A stretch of DNA of 14,412 bases, taken from contig CALRHY010000010.1 of NCBI GenBank assembly GCA_943359495.1, positions 1 through 14,412 of the forward strand, read 5' to 3'. Each line of letters opens with the position of its first letter. Within the stretch, counting starts at the first letter, position 1. Positions 7,095 to 14,267 of this stretch are shown one piece after another. Under the pieces are notes generated by a model, which was not told where the DNA came from, did not search any database, and saw nothing but the letters and a program-made list of their open reading frames with translations. Both the position numbers and the translations under genes were made by a program. This DNA is from Candidatus Uhrbacteria bacterium RIFOXYB12_FULL_58_10. Its GTDB lineage: Bacteria; Patescibacteriota; Patescibacteriia; 2-12-FULL-57-11.

Positions 7095-7583
7095 ATGGCA
7101 AAAAAGCTTTCCATTATCACCCATCCAAACCCTATCCTCCGAAAAAAAACGGTGGATGTTTCCGTATCTCAACTTGCCGACCAAACATTCCAAGCTTTTT
7201 TGGATGTTCTGAGCGTTACCATGAAAGAAGCGGATGGTATTGGTTTGGCGGCAATCCAAACCGGTGAATTAGTCAGCGTCGCCGTTGTCATGATGGACGA
7301 AGGGCCGATGCATTTCATCAACCCAAAAATTATTTCGTATAGCAAAAAGAAGCAGTCAGAGGCCGAAGCCTGTCTTTCCGTTCCTGGTGTTGCGGGCACC
7401 GTTGCACGCGCGACAGAAATCCGCGTCCAGGCATTAGACCGCAAAGGCGAAGAACTCCTGTTTGTTGCCCATGACTATTTCGCGCGTGTCCTGCAACATG
7501 AAATTGACCATTTGAACGGGATCCTCTACATCGACCGCGCAGAAAAAATCTGGGATGATGCGGAAAAGAAAAAGAAGGCCTAA
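7095..7583 (+). CDS. def: Peptide deformylase
   Basis: 162 residues, a usual length. The enzyme removes the formyl group from the N-terminal methionine of new proteins, using a metal ion (usually iron) in the cytoplasm. The three hallmark motifs are present: motif I GIGLAAIQTG (48-57, Q55), motif II EACLSVPG (91-98, metal ligand C93) and motif III QHEIDH (134-139, metal ligands H135 and H139, catalytic E136). Two substitutions stand out: I54 where most deformylases have Pro, and A92 where most have Gly (EGCLS). The catalytic residues are intact, so the enzyme should be active. It sits four bases after priA and nine before fmt, the gene that adds the formyl group. The C-terminus is Lys-rich (KKKKKA). 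Confidence 0.95.
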   Translation: MAKKLSIITHPNPILRKKTVDVSVSQLADQTFQAFLDVLSVTMKEADGIGLAAIQTGELVSVAVVMMDEGPMHFINPKIISYSKKKQSEAEACLSVPGVAGTVARATEIRVQALDRKGEELLFVAHDYFARVLQHEIDHLNGILYIDRAEKIWDDAEKKKKA

Positions 7584-7592
7584 AAAATACAC

Positions 7593-8537
7593 ATGAAGAC
7601 AAAACTCCTTTTTTGGGGCACTGGAGCGATTGCGGTACCGACGCTCGAACGTTTGCTGACCATGGAAGACATCCAAGTCGTCGGTGTCGTTACCCAAGCG
7701 GACGCTCCTTCCGGCCGTCATCAAGAGATGACCGCACCGCCGATCAAGACGATCGCCGTCCAACACTGCATCCCCGTTTTCCAACCAAACACACTGAAAG
7801 ATGATGTGCTTTTTGCTGCACTCACGGCACATGCACCAGATATCGCGATTGTTTTTGCCTACGGAAAAATCATTCCCCAACGTTTTCTTGATATCGCAAA
7901 AAATGGCACACTGAACGTCCACCCTTCCCTCCTCCCCCGCCACCGCGGCCCCACGCCTGTCCATGCCGCAATTCTGCACGGTGACGCGGAGACCGGTGTC
8001 ACCCTGATCAAACTGGACGCAGAAATGGATCACGGACCAATTGTCGCGCAAACAGCACTTTCACTCAGTGGCGACGAGACAACGGAGACGCTTTCGACGA
8101 CGCTCGCTGCCAGCGGCGCAACATTCGTTGAAGAAATCCTGCCCAAGTATCTTACAGGCGCCATCACTCCCAAAGAACAAAATCACGACGTGGCAACGTA
8201 TTGCAAAATTCTGGATCGCGACTCCGGCCGCGTTGATTGGTCGCTTCCTGCAGAAACCATCCTTCGTATGGCCCGCGCTTACACTCCATGGCCGGGTATT
8301 TGGACGACATGGACGGATGGAACGCAAACACTGCGTGTGAAACTGTTTCTGCCTACAATAACGACTGAGACACTTCCAAGCGGGACACTCAAACAACAAA
8401 ACGAAAAACTGCTTATCGGCACAGGATCATCTGCGCTTGCGGTGACAGAAATACACGTGGAAGGAAAAAAGCGTCTCCCTGTTTCTGACATCCTTCGTGG
8501 CAACCAAAAATTCCTACAAGGCCGCTTTGTCTCCTAA
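7593..8537 (+). CDS. fmt: Methionyl-tRNA formyltransferase
   Basis: 314 residues, the usual length. The enzyme transfers a formyl group from 10-formyl-tetrahydrofolate to initiator Met-tRNA. The N-terminal Rossmann-like domain begins LLFWGTGAIAVPTLERLL. The catalytic triad of the family is present: N108 and H110 in LNVHPSLLPRHRGPTPVHA, and D146 in DAEMDHGPI. The SLLPRHRG loop matches the family SLLPRYRGAAP with small changes. The C-terminal tRNA-binding domain begins near residue 205 (DSGRVDWSLPAETILRMARAYTPWPG). It starts nine bases after def with no Shine-Dalgarno. Its last 24 bases overlap, tail to tail, the end of the ligase-like gene on the other strand, so no room is left for a separate terminator. 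Confidence 0.96.
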   Translation: MKTKLLFWGTGAIAVPTLERLLTMEDIQVVGVVTQADAPSGRHQEMTAPPIKTIAVQHCIPVFQPNTLKDDVLFAALTAHAPDIAIVFAYGKIIPQRFLDIAKNGTLNVHPSLLPRHRGPTPVHAAILHGDAETGVTLIKLDAEMDHGPIVAQTALSLSGDETTETLSTTLAASGATFVEEILPKYLTGAITPKEQNHDVATYCKILDRDSGRVDWSLPAETILRMARAYTPWPGIWTTWTDGTQTLRVKLFLPTITTETLPSGTLKQQNEKLLIGTGSSALAVTEIHVEGKKRLPVSDILRGNQKFLQGRFVS

Positions 8538-10031
8538 CGCATCTGTCCGAAGGCAAAACGAATAGGCAAGCAACAGCAACCCAATCCCCAGCGGATGATT
8601 CAACCAGGGTGAAAAAGTGTGGGCGATGGCAACGCCTATTACAGATAAAGAAAGCGCGAGCGACATCCAAGATTTGTTCGGATCAGAAAACGTCTTCCAG
8701 AGTCTTATGAGGAGAAGAATGACAAGCATCGCAAAAACGGCGATGCCGGCAATCCCCATCTTCAACCAAAAATCCAACCACCCCCACTCAAAGGCGGTGG
8801 TTGTGTAGTTTCCATCCGGGAAATAGGCAAGAAGCCGCGGGTCTTTTGTGACGTACGTCAGCGATTTTCCAAATCCCCAACCAAGCAACGGATGCTCACG
8901 GATCGCTCCTGTCATAACTGGGAGCAGGTTGAATCTGCTATCAATTGCCGCTTCGCCACCGAGTGCTCCAGCGCGCGCAAAGGCGGCGGAACTCACCGAA
9001 CGCGTCAACGCAAAAGGTAAGCCGAGTCCGAGCACAGACAGAAGTATCGCCGTGAACAGATAGCGGAAAAAAACTGGTCGTGTCTCACGTCGTATTAAGA
9101 CAATAGCGACGCCGACAGCCATTGCAATGGCCGCAGACAACCAAAACGTCCGCGAAAAACTGATGAAGACGACCGAAACCGAAAGAACGGCAGGAATCCA
9201 GAGCCAGCGCTGTTTCGACGAACGAAGAATAAGCGCCGCACTGCACAGATAGACGATGAAATTCCAAATGTGTGCCTGAAAGAAGACGCGATAAAAACCG
9301 CCCGGTGCCCGCGTTATCTCCCCCAACCCAAAATCCCGCACCCACTTGTACAGCATCCGCAACATCGGTTCTGGTGTCGGGTGAGTGAAAAGAAAAAGAA
9401 GGATCAGTGTCAAAAAAGCGGTTGCGCTTGTTGCCCCAAGGATAACGGGAATGGCGCGTTCTCTTGCAGTCACGTCCTTGAACGCAAGGAGAAACGTTGG
9501 CAACAACAGAAAAAACCCATAGGCATTTGCATCCCCAACCACGAGACGCAACGGCTGCGACAAAAGCCCGCGGATGACTCCATACAAAACAACCAGCGCA
9601 AGACAAAGGACTTCCGGTCGAAGCAGGATTTTTCGAACCAAGATACGATCTTCTTTTGATTGCAACATGCGTACACAGGTAGCAACTAGAGCGATGGCAA
9701 AAAATGCCATGCGTATTGGCACACCTCCCGGAAATACAAACAAATGGCCGAGCGACCCTGCGACCAATTCAGCGAGAACAAACAGCGTCCCAGCGGTAAA
9801 AGAACGAGCAAAGACCGCGATGAGCAACAAACACAGTTCCACGCCAATCAGCAGGCCAAACTGCGGAAGACGCGATCCCGCAAACGATCCAGCAAAAACA
9901 AGCAGTGTTGCAAAAAAAACGGCCAAAACCATCCCCGCGGAGGCGGGGACCCACGATGTCGACGATTCCGCGCCGCTAGATTCCCTTCTCCAAGGGAATG
10001 ACAGAGAAAAAAGTTGTGAAAGTTTAGGCAT
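8514..10031 (-). CDS. O-antigen ligase/polymerase-like membrane protein (Wzy_C)
   Basis: 505 residues from the ATG at 10031. About a dozen hydrophobic segments run through the protein, and a large extracytoplasmic loop carries HPLLGWGFGKSLTYV followed by TTTAFEWGWLDFWLKMG, the hallmark of the O-antigen ligase/Wzy family (PF04932). Such proteins polymerise sugar chains or transfer them to lipid or protein acceptors outside the membrane. Three starts are possible: 10061, 10031 and 9932. The ATG at 10031 overlaps the stop of the upstream glycosyltransferase gene by eight bases, which suggests coupling. However, its first 33 or so residues include a translated palindromic element (SFPWRRESS...SWVPASAGM), so the older start may be 9932, just before the first membrane segment. 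It is the last gene of the glycan operon. Confidence 0.82.
   Translation of the reverse strand: MPKLSQLFSLSFPWRRESSGAESSTSWVPASAGMVLAVFFATLLVFAGSFAGSRLPQFGLLIGVELCLLLIAVFARSFTAGTLFVLAELVAGSLGHLFVFPGGVPIRMAFFAIALVATCVRMLQSKEDRILVRKILLRPEVLCLALVVLYGVIRGLLSQPLRLVVGDANAYGFFLLLPTFLLAFKDVTARERAIPVILGATSATAFLTLILLFLFTHPTPEPMLRMLYKWVRDFGLGEITRAPGGFYRVFFQAHIWNFIVYLCSAALILRSSKQRWLWIPAVLSVSVVFISFSRTFWLSAAIAMAVGVAIVLIRRETRPVFFRYLFTAILLSVLGLGLPFALTRSVSSAAFARAGALGGEAAIDSRFNLLPVMTGAIREHPLLGWGFGKSLTYVTKDPRLLAYFPDGNYTTTAFEWGWLDFWLKMGIAGIAVFAMLVILLLIRLWKTFSDPNKSWMSLALSLSVIGVAIAHTFSPWLNHPLGIGLLLLAYSFCLRTDALGDKAAL
9931..10003 (-). repeat. Composite palindromic (REP-like) element inside a coding region
   Basis: It contains two hairpins. 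ATTCCCTT (9980-9987) pairs with AAGGGAAT (9992-9999) around CTCC, and TCCCCGC (9932-9938) pairs with GCGGGGA (9943-9949) around GGAG. Read on the minus strand the element runs from GTCATTCCC to CCGCGGGGATG, a layout common in dispersed bacterial palindromic repeats. Translated in the gene frame, its right arm gives SWVPASAGM, a peptide often seen where such repeats are annotated as protein. It contains no stop in this frame. Copies elsewhere in the genome are expected but cannot be seen in this window. Confidence 0.7.
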
Positions 10032-10902
10032 ATTTTTTTCGTCGTAAACCAAGTAATCCAACTCCCCAAGCCAGCGCCATCGAAAGTGGGTCCAGGATTT
10101 TTATCAGCAACCAAGCGCCGCGCCCAAAATGCTTTTCCATATATTGAGCCAAGCTGGTATTAAAGAACCGTTGTTTCTTCGGCGCAAAGACTTGAGCAAA
10201 ACTTTGCCCGCCGTGGTGCACAAGCGATGTGTTTGCAATATACCAAACCTCCATCCCGGCATCGTGCACCGTTTTGCAATAATCCACCTCTTCAAACCAA
10301 ATGAAATAGCGTTCATCCAGCCCCGAAAAACGATCCAGTGCCTTTCTCGTCATCAAAAAGGCCGAACCCATCACCTGTTCCACCACCTGTGTTTTTGCAC
10401 CGTCAAATGCGTCATTAAAATAGCGTTGCACCACGCCAACGGTCGGAAGCGCATGATGGAGCTTCAACATAATCAGTGCCTGCGACAGTGGCATCGGAAA
10501 TCGTAAGACAGACTTTTGAACGGTCCGGTCTGGGTTCAAAATTTTACAACCAACCACACCGGCATTTGAGTGCTCGTCCGCAAAGCGCACCAGTGCTGCT
10601 GGCATGTTTTCGATCAATTCTGTATCCGGATTCAACAACAGCAAGTGTCTCCCCTTTGCCCGTTTGATTGCCTGATTATTCGCCTTCGCAAAACCCAGAT
10701 TCTCCGTATTCGCAATCACCTGCACTTCTGGAAATTCCTGCTTCGCCATTTCAATCACTCCGTCGTTTGATGCGTTGTCGACCAAAAAAACTTCGTACGA
10801 AATCCCATGGACGTACGTTTCCACAGAAAGCAAAAGCCGGCGCACCAAGTCGCACACTTTGTAATTGACGATGACGATGGTGAGGTCGTATTGGTGGTCC
10901 AT
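10024..10902 (-). CDS. Family 2 glycosyltransferase with C-terminal hydrophobic tail
   Basis: 292 residues. The GT-A fold is plain: LTIVIVNYK at 7-15, FLVDNASNDG (39-48, D42 of the nucleotide-binding site), NTENLGFAKANNQAI (65-79) and the DxD-equivalent NPDTELI (91-97). Further on, GSAFLMTRKAL and IWFEEVDYCKTVHDAG supply the acceptor side and probable catalytic Glu/Asp. This subfamily resembles rhamnosyl- and related transferases of surface polysaccharides. The C-terminus has a hydrophobic stretch ending RRKKYA that probably anchors the enzyme to the inner face of the membrane. Donor and acceptor are unknown. Its stop overlaps the next ATG by eight bases. It is flanked by palindromic repeats on both sides. 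No Shine-Dalgarno precedes the ATG at 10902. Confidence 0.92.
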   Translation of the reverse strand: MDHQYDLTIVIVNYKVCDLVRRLLLSVETYVHGISYEVFLVDNASNDGVIEMAKQEFPEVQVIANTENLGFAKANNQAIKRAKGRHLLLLNPDTELIENMPAALVRFADEHSNAGVVGCKILNPDRTVQKSVLRFPMPLSQALIMLKLHHALPTVGVVQRYFNDAFDGAKTQVVEQVMGSAFLMTRKALDRFSGLDERYFIWFEEVDYCKTVHDAGMEVWYIANTSLVHHGGQSFAQVFAPKKQRFFNTSLAQYMEKHFGRGAWLLIKILDPLSMALAWGVGLLGLRRKKYA

Positions 10903-10914
10903 ATTTTAGAAAAC

Positions 10915-10983
10915 GTCATCCTGTCTTCAAGACCCTGAGGGGTCCTCAGACCCTTGAAGGGAGCGTAGCCGAAGGATCTTCTT
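10915..10983. repeat. Palindromic repeat between the ABC ATPase and glycosyltransferase genes
   Basis: The ends read GTCATCCTG and GCCGAAGGATCTTC, as in a widespread class of bacterial dispersed repeats. ATCCT (10918-10922) can pair with AGGAT (10973-10977), CTTCAAG (10925-10931) with CTTGAAG (10953-10959), and CTGAGG (10935-10940) with CCTCAG (10944-10949) around GGT; only a 3x3 internal loop interrupts the two inner stems. It fills nearly all of the 82-base gap and could act as an attenuator or 3'-end stabiliser inside the operon. Its sequence differs from the element at 9931-10003. Confidence 0.7.
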
Positions 10984-10984
10984 C

Positions 10985-11983
10985 TTAGACAATGGCGACC
11001 TTCCCCGTCTCCCGATACACCTTTCGAATCACATCTTCAACATCCGGTTCGTCAATCAAGAGGTCGTCAACAGGCAAATCAGTCAACAATGTTGCTGCAA
11101 CGCGCTTGGACTGTTCACGAGGGACGTGCAGGACAACCCGTTGCGCCTGCTGTTCAACAATTGTTCCAAAAGACGAGAGCGCACTTCGTTCGACTGGCGA
11201 AGTAAACGTCACGGTCAGAACTTTATGATCACTTGTTTTGCGAACCAATTCTTCAAGTGCGCCATCGTAGACCTTTTCGCCTTTGTTGATGATGATCACG
11301 CGCTTACATAGCGCCTGAACATCTTCCATGTAGTGTGACGTGAGCAAGATGGTCGTCTTTGCCTTTTCGTTGTAGCGTCGCAAGAAGTCACGAATCGCGA
11401 GTTGAGATGTTGCATCGAGACCGATCGTTGGTTCATCCAAAAACAGGACTTCTGGTTTATGGAGCAACGACGCCACCAATTCCGCCTTCATGCGCTCTCC
11501 AAGAGAAAGCTTGCGAACCGGAACATCCAACAAATTTTCAATCTGCAAAAGAGACGTTAATTCTTTAAGATTTTTCTCGAATTCCTTATCCCCTATCTCG
11601 TAAATTTCTTTGTTGAGCAAAAAACTTTCCATCGCCGGCAAATCCCACCATAATTGACTTTTCTGCCCCATGACAATTGCAAACCGTTTTTGAAATGCAG
11701 CTTTCCGTTCCCATGGCGTAAATCCGAGCACCGTCGCTTCGCCATACGTTGGATAGAGGATACCGGACAACATTTTTAAGGTCGTTGTTTTCCCAGCACC
11801 GTTCGGCCCAAGAAATCCAACAAACTCACCTTTTTGGATGGTAAAATCCATGCTCTTCACCGCATCTGTTTCGATCGTCTGACGGTGCACTAACGATTTT
11901 ACTGAACCCCAAAACCCCGCCGGCTTACGGTATGAGGTGTAGGTCTTTTTTAATCTGTGAACGGAGATGACGGGGGTTGCCAT
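10985..11983 (-). CDS. ABC-2 type exporter, ATP-binding subunit
   Basis: 332 residues. All nucleotide-binding motifs are present: Walker A GPNGAGKTT (59-67), Q-loop Q107 in MGQKSQLWWDLP, signature LSLGERMK (159-166) in place of LSGGQ, Walker B VLFLDEPTIGLD (179-190) with E184, and the switch H217 in LLTSHYMED. The LSLGERMK signature and the roughly 100-residue C-terminal extension are typical of ATPases that work with DUF990/ABC-2 permeases, rather than Wzt-type polysaccharide ATPases. It powers export by the two permeases encoded just upstream; a single ATPase would form a homodimer under the permease pair. It starts eight bases after the second permease stop, with no Shine-Dalgarno. An 82-base gap holding a palindromic repeat separates it from the next glycosyltransferase gene. 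Confidence 0.94.
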   Translation of the reverse strand: MATPVISVHRLKKTYTSYRKPAGFWGSVKSLVHRQTIETDAVKSMDFTIQKGEFVGFLGPNGAGKTTTLKMLSGILYPTYGEATVLGFTPWERKAAFQKRFAIVMGQKSQLWWDLPAMESFLLNKEIYEIGDKEFEKNLKELTSLLQIENLLDVPVRKLSLGERMKAELVASLLHKPEVLFLDEPTIGLDATSQLAIRDFLRRYNEKAKTTILLTSHYMEDVQALCKRVIIINKGEKVYDGALEELVRKTSDHKVLTVTFTSPVERSALSSFGTIVEQQAQRVVLHVPREQSKRVAATLLTDLPVDDLLIDEPDVEDVIRKVYRETGKVAIV

Positions 11984-11991
11984 ACAAACGT

Positions 11992-12798
11992 CTACGAACT
12001 TGCGCTCTGATACGCCTGCAAACCGCGTTTCCAGAAGCGCACAGTAGCAAAAAGTGCGAGGAATGTGAGCACAATAGCATAGAGCGCCACTCCCGGCGAC
12101 AGGCGACCGAGGGCAGCTTTTGTTGAAAAAGAGACGATCATCAAGATAGGAATGACGTAGGTGAAAACGATGCGGACGCCGTTTGGAAACACTTCAGGTG
12201 GGAAACGCGCAACATAAATGAGGTCGCGATACATCCACCAAAGGTTGGCACTTTCGACGGCGTAAAACGTCAGACTTGCAAGGAACAAGTTAACGGCAAA
12301 CGCGAGAAACAAGCCAATAAAAACAAAGACAACATAGCCGACCCATTGCATTGCCGTCAGCGCGGGAAGAAAAGAAAAAGCATACGCAATAATCCCCAAT
12401 GCAACAGGGACCGTTGCCAGATCAAAAAAATCAAAAACATGGAACGCGACTTGGAACAACGGAGATATCGGTTTTGTGAGGATCAGATCAAAATCCCCGC
12501 GCTTCACCATGTTCGGCAGGATCGTCAGCCCGCGGTACCACAAGAGTTGGACCAGAACATCAATCATGTTCATGGTTGCAAAGAAAAGGAGTACCTCCCC
12601 TTTTGTGTAGCCCGCGATCATTGGTGTGATCGAAAACAATGCAAGAAAGAAGACAAGAAAAAACGCCATCCGCAAGACTTTCCCTGCAAAGAAAAACAGA
12701 AAGTCTGCGCGCGATGACGTTAGGACGCCAAAATGCAGGGTGATAGAGCGATACCACACCCGGGCGTACCTTCGGATGTCAGATCCCAGCAGCTTCAT
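11992..12798 (-). CDS. ABC-2 family permease 2 (DUF990-like)
   Basis: 268 residues from the ATG at 12798, with about six membrane segments. It resembles ABC-2 permeases of the DUF990 type (PF06182), which are about 265 residues and occur in pairs: an N-terminal amphipathic stretch (MKLLGSDIRRYARVWYRS), then hydrophobic helices, the cytoplasmic LVKRGDFDLILTKPISPLF-like segment (VKRGDFDLILTKPIS), and a conserved RFPPEVFPNGVR near the last helices. A longer reading from 12909 adds 37 residues that lie over the preceding gene and is rejected. The start lies within the upstream permease gene, overlapping it by 20 bases, a sign of translational coupling and equal dosage. It probably forms a heterodimer with the other permease. 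Confidence 0.87.
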   Translation of the reverse strand: MKLLGSDIRRYARVWYRSITLHFGVLTSSRADFLFFFAGKVLRMAFFLVFFLALFSITPMIAGYTKGEVLLFFATMNMIDVLVQLLWYRGLTILPNMVKRGDFDLILTKPISPLFQVAFHVFDFFDLATVPVALGIIAYAFSFLPALTAMQWVGYVVFVFIGLFLAFAVNLFLASLTFYAVESANLWWMYRDLIYVARFPPEVFPNGVRIVFTYVIPILMIVSFSTKAALGRLSPGVALYAIVLTFLALFATVRFWKRGLQAYQSASS

Positions 12799-13570
12799 AT
12801 CGTTTGATGCCCCGCCGCCAAACCAGTATTGCGAGACAGGAAAGAAAAACGATCCAAAAAATTTGGATCCCAAGAGTCTGTACGACACTGAACGGACTTG
12901 TTCCCACAAGCATGCTTGCTGGCAAGAAGATCATTGCAGGAAAGGGCGTCAAAAAAAGAAAGGTCTGCAGCATTTTTGGAAGGAGCGTCAAAGGCAAATG
13001 GACGCCAGTGGAAAAAAGAGAAACGATGATGAACAACCAGCGCGGTCCATAGGCACGATGAAGCCAAAACGCAATACAGCCATTCAAAAAGTCACACAAA
13101 ATAGCGATGCAGATGCTCAATAAAACACTCACAGAAAAGACGGGGAGTGCGGCAAAAGAAATTGCGAAAGTGTACTGTTGAAAAAAGAACCGATACAACA
13201 GCCAGACAAGCGGTGCAGTGCACAGCACTAGAAAGCGCATCCCGAGTGACGATGCTGCCATGGCAAAAAAGTAACTAACGGGTCGCACTAAGTAACTATT
13301 GATTCGACCTTCGACGATATCATCCGCAATGCGATCTTGCTGATTTTGGACGACAACATCAAAAAGTAAATTCACGACAATAAGATACGTAAAGATGTGG
13401 ACGGTGTCGTATCCACCACTGCTCCGACCTGCGAAAACTGCGAGCCAAAGCCAAACAACCGCAAAAAAAATCAGAATGGCACGCACCCGTCCAACAAAAA
13501 AATTGAGTCGATAGGAAAACTCTTGCGAAAGCGCGTTTTGGAAAAAAAGAATGTATGTCTTGAGCGTCAT
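12779..13570 (-). CDS. ABC-2 family permease 1 (DUF990-like)
   Basis: 263 residues from the ATG at 13570, with about six membrane segments. It is the paralogue of permease 2: the VEGRINSYLVRPVSYFF segment (about 86-100) is equivalent to that protein's VKRGDFDLILTKPIS, a cytoplasmic loop that should contact the ATPase. The ATG overlaps the TGA of the upstream glycosyltransferase gene as ATGA, a classic coupled junction; a longer reading from 13609 would add 13 residues inside that gene and is rejected. The transported substrate is unknown. The setting among glycosyltransferases and a ligase-like protein suggests a glycolipid or sugar chain, but DUF990 exporters are also known from other contexts. 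Confidence 0.87.
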   Translation of the reverse strand: MTLKTYILFFQNALSQEFSYRLNFFVGRVRAILIFFAVVWLWLAVFAGRSSGGYDTVHIFTYLIVVNLLFDVVVQNQQDRIADDIVEGRINSYLVRPVSYFFAMAASSLGMRFLVLCTAPLVWLLYRFFFQQYTFAISFAALPVFSVSVLLSICIAILCDFLNGCIAFWLHRAYGPRWLFIIVSLFSTGVHLPLTLLPKMLQTFLFLTPFPAMIFLPASMLVGTSPFSVVQTLGIQIFWIVFLSCLAILVWRRGIKRYEAAGI

Positions 13571-14265
13571 ACCCGTCGCGCGCGAATGGATTCTTTCAGG
13601 GCAAGCCAAACATCACTGAATCGCCATGGCAGACGATGCTTTCGTCGAATCTGTGCCGTTGCACGTAATCGTGAAAGTCCGCCACGCCGACTCATCGTCC
13701 CGTCCTTGATGACCGAAAACAGCACGTCAGATACCGAAATGCCTCGCCCCCCTCTTTCGATGACTGTCAGCCACAAATCCCAATCTTGAAAACGTGAAAG
13801 TGCTTCATCAAAACCAGGAAACGCAGCGCGTCGGACCAGGCTCATGGTGGAAATATAATTGTTCCAACGCATCGCAATGGGATCAAAAGCCCGTTGCGCA
13901 AAAATCTTTTCATTCCAGCGGAACGCACAATAAGCAAAGGCAGCCTCAAGATCTTTTTCTAAGGCAACAACCAACCGTTCGAGAAGTTGGGGTTCCAAAG
14001 CAAGATCGGCATCACAAAAAAAGAACACGTCTCCTGTTGCATGTGCCACACCAACATTCCGTGCAGCCGCAGCTCCAACGCGCGGCGAATCAAGCAGTGT
14101 CAGACGTTCTGCATATGGTTGTATGACGGAACGAAAATCATCGGTCGAACGGTCGTTGACGACAATGACTTCGTCTGGTTGCCTTGTCTGCGCAAAAAGT
14201 GACGCTAGTGTTTTACCAAGTGTCTTTGCTCCGTTATGTACAGGAATAATAACCGAAATGCGCAT
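13567..14265 (-). CDS. Family 2 glycosyltransferase
   Basis: 232 residues, a compact soluble GT-A enzyme with no membrane segment. MRISVIIPVHNGAKTLGKTL (1-20) opens the nucleotide-binding fold, VVNDRSTDD (35-43) binds the nucleotide, GAAAARNVGV (64-73) follows, and the DxD metal motif is DAD at 85-87 (FFFCDADLALEP). The acceptor side has FQDWDLWLTVIERGG, as in many GT2 enzymes of cell-surface polysaccharide clusters. The C-terminus is basic (RARRV). The sugar is unknown. It begins two bases after the stop of the preceding glycosyltransferase gene and ends in an ATGA overlap with permease 1, so it is central to one polycistronic message. Confidence 0.93.
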   Translation of the reverse strand: MRISVIIPVHNGAKTLGKTLASLFAQTRQPDEVIVVNDRSTDDFRSVIQPYAERLTLLDSPRVGAAAARNVGVAHATGDVFFFCDADLALEPQLLERLVVALEKDLEAAFAYCAFRWNEKIFAQRAFDPIAMRWNNYISTMSLVRRAAFPGFDEALSRFQDWDLWLTVIERGGRGISVSDVLFSVIKDGTMSRRGGLSRLRATAQIRRKHRLPWRFSDVWLALKESIRARRV

Positions 14266-14267
14266 AC

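Noticed and set aside
7434..8051. 205-codon minus-strand frame over def and fmt
   Set aside because: It is antisense to two genes with intact catalytic motifs and has no recognisable domain.
9085..9606. 173-codon minus-strand frame inside the ligase-like gene
   Set aside because: It is an out-of-frame shadow on the same strand; the longer frame shows Wzy_C motifs and membrane segments.
12626..13123. 165-codon plus-strand frame
   Set aside because: It is antisense to the two permeases; it is Lys/Arg-rich, as the complement of Phe/Leu-rich membrane genes tends to be.
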